64,000 nt of DNA from Brachyspira sp949287565. GTDB taxonomy: Bacteria; Spirochaetota; Brachyspiria; Brachyspirales; Brachyspiraceae. This document shows, one piece after another, positions 58,941 to 64,000 of this stretch (within the stretch, counting starts at the first letter, position 1; each line of letters begins with the position of its first letter). Both the position numbers and the translations under genes were made by a program. Under the pieces are notes generated by a model. It did no database searches. It was not told where the DNA came from and worked only from the letters and a program-made list of their open reading frames with translations. The stretch is taken from assembly GCF_036997615.1 (NCBI RefSeq), contig NZ_JAWLQA010000009.1; one strand, 5' to 3'.

Positions 58941-59681
58941 TCATAGAGACATATTATCATTTAGAGTTAACTTTTTATTTTCTTCAACAGACTCTAAAAC
59001 TATGCAGTTAGCTCCTATTATAGCATTTGCTCCTATAACAGTATTTCCTCCAAATATAGAAGCATTAGCATATATTGTAACATTATCACATACTGTAGGA
59101 TGCCTTTTCTTACCTTCTAAAGCTCTTCCATTAGTCAATGATAAAGCCCCCAATGTAACACCTTGATATATTTTTACATGATGCCCAATAATAGTAGTTT
59201 CACCTATAACAATACCTGTACCATGGTCTATAAAGAAATAATCATCTATTTCAGCTCCTGGGTGAATATCTATACCCGTTTTTGAATGAGCAAATTCAGA
59301 TATAGTTCTGGCTATCAAAGATTCATTTTGTTTATAAAATATATGTGCTATTCTATAATGAAATATAGCTCTGAATCCAGGATATGTGAATATTATTTCA
59401 TCATAAGACTTTGAAGCGGGATCTGATTGATAAAAAAATTCTAAATCATGTTCTAAACTTATAACAATATCATCAAGCTGCTCTATAAAATCCAATAAAT
59501 GAGAATCATCAGTAACTATTTTCATATAAAGTTTAGCTATACTTTTTTTGACAATATCTCTATTAGGGCTTTCTCTAAAAAAATTAGGAAACACATAATC
59601 TCTTATAAGTTTAACTATATCCCTAATATCTTTTTGATTAGGAAGCTCATTAAAAGTTTTTAATTTCATAAAAGTACCCAT
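58941..59681 (-). CDS. cysE: Serine O-acetyltransferase
   Basis: This enzyme makes O-acetylserine for cysteine synthesis. The start is taken as ATG at 59681, which overlaps the cysK stop (TGATG). A TTG upstream at 59690 and an ATG at 59669 are alternatives. About 246 residues, with an N-terminal helical domain and a left-handed beta-helix (hexapeptide) domain containing DIHPGAEIDDYFFIDHGTG, whose His is catalytic, and HVKIYQGVTLGALS. It lacks the usual C-terminal Ile that docks into CysK and ends NDNMSL. It pairs with cysK in an operon. Confidence 0.92.
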   Translation of the reverse strand: MGTFMKLKTFNELPNQKDIRDIVKLIRDYVFPNFFRESPNRDIVKKSIAKLYMKIVTDDSHLLDFIEQLDDIVISLEHDLEFFYQSDPASKSYDEIIFTYPGFRAIFHYRIAHIFYKQNESLIARTISEFAHSKTGIDIHPGAEIDDYFFIDHGTGIVIGETTIIGHHVKIYQGVTLGALSLTNGRALEGKKRHPTVCDNVTIYANASIFGGNTVIGANAIIGANCIVLESVEENKKLTLNDNMSL

Positions 59682-60595
59682 CAATTCCAAGAATATCTTT
59701 CACCTGTATCAGGCAATATACAAAGCATTTTTATTTTATAATCTTTTTTTCTTAAATTTCTATATAAATCTATTGCCGCATAAACATTTGCCCCTGAAGA
59801 TATTCCTACAAGCAATCCTTCATTGAAACATATCTCTCTTGCTGTATTTATAGCATTCTCATCGGATACATCCATTATTTTTGATACTACATTTAAATCT
59901 AAAATTTCAGGTACAAAATTAGTACCTATTCCTTGTATTTTATGAGCAGAAGCACGTCCTTTTGTAAGTAAAGGAGATGACTCAGGCTCTACACCTACAA
60001 CTATAGTATTCTTATTTTTATCAACTACATACTTTCCTATTCCTGTTATAGTACCGCCTGTACCAATACCGGCAAATATATAATCAACATCTGGAAGATC
60101 ACTAAATATTTCAGGAGCAGTTGTAAGATAATGAGCATCTATATTAGACTTATTAATAAACTGACCAGGTATAACAGAATCAGTTATTTTTTTATTTAAT
60201 TGTTCTGCTCTTTTTACAGCAGCATCCATTCCGCCATCTACTAGCTCCAATCTTGCTCCGTAATTTCTTATAAGTTTTCTTCTCTCTTCAGACATAGATG
60301 AAGGCATAACTATTATAACATTTAATTTTAAATACTTTCCAATAGCTGCCATAGCAATGCCTGTATTTCCTGAAGTAGGTTCTATTATAGTGGCACCTTC
60401 TTTTAATTTACCTTCTTTAAATAAATCTAATATAATTTGTTTAACTGCCCTGTCTTTTATTGAACCAGCTGGATTATTCTTTTCTACTTTTCCATATAAT
60501 TCTACATTTTCACCTAAATTAAATTTAGATTCTATATTTTTTAATCTCAAAATGGGAGTATTTCCTATCATATCAAGTACATTATTATATATCAT
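59681..60595 (-). CDS. cysK: Cysteine synthase (O-acetylserine sulfhydrylase)
   Basis: The enzyme makes cysteine from O-acetylserine and sulfide with PLP. The 304 residues include NPAGSIKDRAVKQII, in which the Lys binds PLP, PTSGNTGIAMAAIG, the substrate loop, and GIGTGGTITGIGKY, the phosphate-binding loop. The C-terminus ILPDTGERY is typical. It precedes cysE with an overlapping stop and start. Confidence 0.95.
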   Translation of the reverse strand: MIYNNVLDMIGNTPILRLKNIESKFNLGENVELYGKVEKNNPAGSIKDRAVKQIILDLFKEGKLKEGATIIEPTSGNTGIAMAAIGKYLKLNVIIVMPSSMSEERRKLIRNYGARLELVDGGMDAAVKRAEQLNKKITDSVIPGQFINKSNIDAHYLTTAPEIFSDLPDVDYIFAGIGTGGTITGIGKYVVDKNKNTIVVGVEPESSPLLTKGRASAHKIQGIGTNFVPEILDLNVVSKIMDVSDENAINTAREICFNEGLLVGISSGANVYAAIDLYRNLRKKDYKIKMLCILPDTGERYSWN

Positions 60596-60687
60596 GATAC
60601 CTCCAAAAAAATATATTGAATATTAATATATATTAATAAATAAATAAAAACAATAGCCTATAAAAAACATTTTTAATATCAAATTAA

Positions 60688-62127
60688 TTATTTAATATTT
60701 TTAATAATTTCTTTTAACACTTTCCATAATCTATCAACTGAAGATATACTTAAATATTCTCTAGGTGTATGAACATTATAAATATTTGGCCCCATACTAA
60801 TAATATCAGCATCTTTTAAAGCTTGTTTTAATATTCCGCATTCTAAACCAACATGCACAGAAGATACATCAGCTTCTTTGCCTGTAACTGTTTTATATGC
60901 TTTTACAGCTATATCCCTTACTTTTGAATTAGGATCATATTCCCAAGCGGCATATCCGTCTTGATCTATAAAAGAAGCATTTGTTAAAGAAGATAAAGCC
61001 TTAACCCTTGCAACTATTTCATTTGATGAACTTTCTACACAACTTCTTATAAATATAGTAAATATCAATTTATTATCTTTTTCTTTAAGCACACCATTAT
61101 TAGCACTTGTCTGAACTAATCCGTCTATATCTTTACTCATATAAAGAACTCCGTCAGGCGATAGCATCATGAAATTTATAACATTATTGCTTAATTCTTT
61201 TTTATAACATTCTTTAACATTTTCAGCATTTGAAATAACTATTTCCATATCAGGATCAATGACTCTATATTCAAATTTTATTTTTTTATAAAGTTCTTCT
61301 ATAATATTTTTAACCTTATTTGTATCTTCAGTAGTAATAACAGCATAGGCACTCTTAGCTATAGCATTATGAACAGAACCGCCCTCTATATAAGAAATAT
61401 TTATATAATCTTTCACAGAATATAAAACTCTTCCTAGTATCTTTATAGCATTAGCTCTCTGTTTATCAATTTCCATACCGGAATGTCCGCCTTTGAGTCC
61501 TTTAATTTCTATTTTTAATGCAGGATTATTATTAACTTCTCTCTCTATATTAAATTCAGCTACAGCATTAATACCGCCTGCACTGCTTACCCAAAGGACA
61601 CCTTCAGCCTCAGAATCCAAACTTATAAGTGTTTTACCATTTAAATGCTCATCAGTAACAGAAAATGCTCCTGACATACCGTCTTCTTCATCAGTTGTAA
61701 TTAGAATTTCCAATGCTGGATGAGGTATATCTTTAGAATCAAGCAAAGCAAGGCCATAAGCAACAGCAATACCATCATCTGCCCCTAAAGTAGTATCATT
61801 AGCTCTTAAAACATCTCCTTCAACTATTAGTTCTATAGGATCTTTATCAAAATCATGTTTTGATTCGCTAGTTTTTTCACAAACCATATCCATATGACCT
61901 TGTATAATAACAGGTGCTATATTTTCATAGCCTTTTGTAGCTTCTTTCTTGATTATTACATTATTTACTTTATCCTGATATACTTCTAAATTTCTATCTT
62001 TAGCAAATTGAACTAAAAAATCGCTAATCTGCTTTTCATGTTTAGATCTTCTAGGTATTTTACTTATTTCAGCAAACCATCTGAAAACTTCTTTAGAATC
62101 AAGATTATCAAAATTATTTAAAAACAT
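60688..62127 (-). CDS. pepD: Aminoacyl-histidine dipeptidase (M20 family)
   Basis: PepD hydrolyses dipeptides such as Xaa-His in the cytoplasm with two metal ions. The 479 residues include the metal-binding blocks VIIQGHMDMVCEK, TLGADDGIAVAYGLALLD and TTDEEDGMSGAF, with HVGLECGILK near the C-terminus. Length and blocks match the family well. It lies downstream of the peptide-binding lipoprotein on the same strand, separated by a terminator. Confidence 0.94.
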   Translation of the reverse strand: MFLNNFDNLDSKEVFRWFAEISKIPRRSKHEKQISDFLVQFAKDRNLEVYQDKVNNVIIKKEATKGYENIAPVIIQGHMDMVCEKTSESKHDFDKDPIELIVEGDVLRANDTTLGADDGIAVAYGLALLDSKDIPHPALEILITTDEEDGMSGAFSVTDEHLNGKTLISLDSEAEGVLWVSSAGGINAVAEFNIEREVNNNPALKIEIKGLKGGHSGMEIDKQRANAIKILGRVLYSVKDYINISYIEGGSVHNAIAKSAYAVITTEDTNKVKNIIEELYKKIKFEYRVIDPDMEIVISNAENVKECYKKELSNNVINFMMLSPDGVLYMSKDIDGLVQTSANNGVLKEKDNKLIFTIFIRSCVESSSNEIVARVKALSSLTNASFIDQDGYAAWEYDPNSKVRDIAVKAYKTVTGKEADVSSVHVGLECGILKQALKDADIISMGPNIYNVHTPREYLSISSVDRLWKVLKEIIKNIK

Positions 62128-62173
62128 ATAAATTCCCTCCCAAAACTGCTATAATATTATAATTTCAAAATAA

Positions 62174-62202
62174 AAAACAAGGGTTTGTTACTCCCTTGTT
62201 TT
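62174..62202 (-). terminator. Terminator between the peptide-binding gene and pepD
   Basis: AAAACAAGGG pairs with CCCTTGTTTT around a 9-nt loop, a perfect 10-bp stem right after the oppA stop codon. Confidence 0.92.
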
Positions 62203-62227
62203 ATAATATATAAAATATAATCAATTT

Positions 62228-63850
62228 TTAATTTTCATTATTTTCTAAATAAGCATAGAAAAATTTATGCTTACCTAAAACATCATACTGTACATCTTTC
62301 AAATTAGGATTAACAAGTACAGGTAAAGTATAGAAATACAAAGGTATAATAGGCATTTCAGACATAAATAAATCTTCTGCTTTATGAAGTATAGGCATTC
62401 TTACATTATTATCACCTGTAGAAGAAGCCTGTGCTAATAATGCATCATACTGAGGATTATTATAACCTTCAGCATTTTGTGCACTATGGCTTAAGAACAT
62501 GCCTAAAAATGTCATAGGATCATCATAATCTCCAACCCAAGCATTTCTAGCAATCACATAAGATTTATCCAAACGAGTTTGTTGGAATACTGCCCATTCT
62601 TCACTTGATATTGTGCTGTCTATTCCTAAATTATTTTTCCACATCTGCTGTATAGCTTCAAATATAGAAGTATGCTCTCCCGGATTAGTTTTAAAATCTA
62701 ATACAGGGAAACCTTGACCATCAGGGTATCCTGCTTCTGCTAATAATTTTTTAGCTTCTTCTATATTTTTTGTATAATCTTCTGGTTTTACGCTGTAATA
62801 ATCTCCGCCGTTAGTTCTGAAACTTCCGCTGACATCTGATATCAAAGCTGGTACAACCGCAGCAGCTGGAATCTGTCCACCTCTTGTAACCTGCTCTACT
62901 ATATAATTTCTATCTATAGCCAAAGATAATGCTTTACGAACTCTTACATCTTTTAAAGTCTCATTAGTATTATTTAAGCTATAATAATAAAGAGCTAAAT
63001 AAGGTTTTATTTGTAAATATCCTTCCTCTTTTAAAACATCCATATCCTGAGTAGGTACTCTGTCAGAGAAATATATAGAACCTTCTTTTATACCTGCAAC
63101 TACAGATGTTCCATTATCCATTAAAACAAATATTAATTTTTTAGGTACTATAGCTGAAACATTCCAATAATTAGTATTAACTTCCATAACTATTCTGTCA
63201 TCAATAGATCTTTCAGTCATTGTAAAAGGACCATTTCCTATATAAGTTTCAGGACTCATAGTCCAGCTATCAGGATTAGCTTCTATAATATCCTGTCTTA
63301 ATGGAAAATAAACAGGATAAGCCATAAGCTGATCAAAATAAGGAATAGGTGCTTCTAATGTTACTTCCAATGTATTATCATCTAAAGCTTTAACTCCTAA
63401 TGAATCCACAGGCATTTCACCTGCTGTAATTTCCTTAGCATTTTTTAAAGGTTCCATTTGATAGCTATAATTAGCAGCTGTTTTAGGATCAGTTGCTCTT
63501 CTCCAGCTATAAACAAAATCATTTGCTGTTACAGGTTTTCCGTCTGACCATTTAGCATTGCTTCTTATATGAAATACATATTTAGTTCCATTATCACTAA
63601 TATCCCAACTTTCAGCAACTCCTCCAACTATTTTACCTTCCTTATCTTTTGTAGCAAGTCCTTCAAAAGCATGTATTATATACATACTTCCGTCTATAGC
63701 CGAATTTAATGTAGGATCTATAGTTTGAGGTTCAGGACCAACATTAAGTCTTAATACTCCATCCTCATATTTAGAGCTTCCTCCGCCGCAAGAAATGGAA
63801 AATACAAATATAACCAAACAAAAAATTGCAGATTTTAACAGTTTAATCAT
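62228..63850 (-). CDS. oppA: Oligopeptide ABC transporter substrate-binding lipoprotein
   Basis: The 540 residues start with a lipoprotein signal (CLVIFVFSISC, Cys near 21) followed by GGGSS. The mature part is a family 5 solute-binding protein: LRLNVGPEPQTIDPTLNSA, then GVAESWDISDNGTKYVFHIR and WSDGKPVTANDFVYSWRRAT near residues 105-125. It binds peptides and presents them to an Opp permease, which is not in the window. Beyond its start, 63851-64000 is AT-rich with no gene seen before the window ends. Confidence 0.93.
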   Translation of the reverse strand: MIKLLKSAIFCLVIFVFSISCGGGSSKYEDGVLRLNVGPEPQTIDPTLNSAIDGSMYIIHAFEGLATKDKEGKIVGGVAESWDISDNGTKYVFHIRSNAKWSDGKPVTANDFVYSWRRATDPKTAANYSYQMEPLKNAKEITAGEMPVDSLGVKALDDNTLEVTLEAPIPYFDQLMAYPVYFPLRQDIIEANPDSWTMSPETYIGNGPFTMTERSIDDRIVMEVNTNYWNVSAIVPKKLIFVLMDNGTSVVAGIKEGSIYFSDRVPTQDMDVLKEEGYLQIKPYLALYYYSLNNTNETLKDVRVRKALSLAIDRNYIVEQVTRGGQIPAAAVVPALISDVSGSFRTNGGDYYSVKPEDYTKNIEEAKKLLAEAGYPDGQGFPVLDFKTNPGEHTSIFEAIQQMWKNNLGIDSTISSEEWAVFQQTRLDKSYVIARNAWVGDYDDPMTFLGMFLSHSAQNAEGYNNPQYDALLAQASSTGDNNVRMPILHKAEDLFMSEMPIIPLYFYTLPVLVNPNLKDVQYDVLGKHKFFYAYLENNEN

Positions 63851-64000
63851 AAATAAAACTCCAAAAAATAGTTAATATATTCTATCACAGCATAAAATTT
63901 CAGTCAACAATACATTAATTGAAAATTATTAGAAATAAATATTCCTAATTTACATATATAATCAAATACTATTTTTTTTAATATTGCACAGGAGCCAGAG

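Overview
The window looks like chromosomal DNA of a Brachyspira-type spirochaete. The evidence is a very AT-rich sequence (roughly a quarter G+C), GGAG-type ribosome-binding sites, many lipoproteins with spirochaete-like lipoboxes, a large methyl-accepting chemotaxis protein, HlyIII, RicT and a giant coiled-coil gene. The genus is an inference from recognised families and base composition, not from a database search. No tRNA, rRNA or CRISPR array was seen.

Layout. (1) 1-18886: one continuous minus-strand reading frame, open at the left edge, encodes at least 6,295 residues of a membrane-anchored giant coiled-coil protein. It contains eight copies of a roughly 2-kb repeat plus nested 11-, 19- and 32-residue tandem repeats. 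(2) 18887-19324: a divergent intergenic region with five exact copies of the 10-mer ATAGTAAAAT, facing an exported two-copy repeat protein (19325-21400). (3) 21428-23763: hisS and mltG, followed directly by a two-gene type III-like restriction-modification system in res-then-mod order (23778-28489). (4) 28658-31077: trpS and ricT on the minus strand, separated by a relatively G+C-rich tandem repeat array of 92-111 nt units with hairpins. (5) 31260-38976: a lipoprotein, HlyIII, mnmH, a chemotaxis receptor, tsaB with a YaaR-family gene, a YggS-family gene and another lipoprotein. (6) 38977-49644: a zone of decay. It holds an hsdR remnant, a sulfatase / carbohydrate ABC transporter locus in which one sulfatase and one binding protein are intact while both permeases, the second binding protein and the second sulfatase each carry lesions, and a frameshifted M30-like metalloprotease lipoprotein. 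(7) 49842-54430: an ATP-grasp protein fused to a degraded FMN-dehydrogenase-like barrel, a membrane protein with a degenerate GGDEF-like domain and a TPR protein. (8) 54585-63850: tsf, rpsB, a ROK glucokinase, kdgK, cysE, cysK, pepD and an oligopeptide-binding lipoprotein, all on the minus strand.

How it fits together. The housekeeping genes look intact and are closely spaced, with clear hairpin terminators at several boundaries. The sulfatase / ABC region looks like a regulon for sulfated host glycans. A 20-bp perfect palindrome lies next to a promoter upstream of one binding-protein gene, and a 16/20 copy lies upstream of the permease pair, so the two were probably co-regulated before the system eroded. 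The most unusual objects are the giant repeat protein, the five-copy operator-like motif next to it, the trpS-ricT repeat array, the ATP-grasp / dead-barrel fusion, and the clustered lesions in the sulfatase locus.
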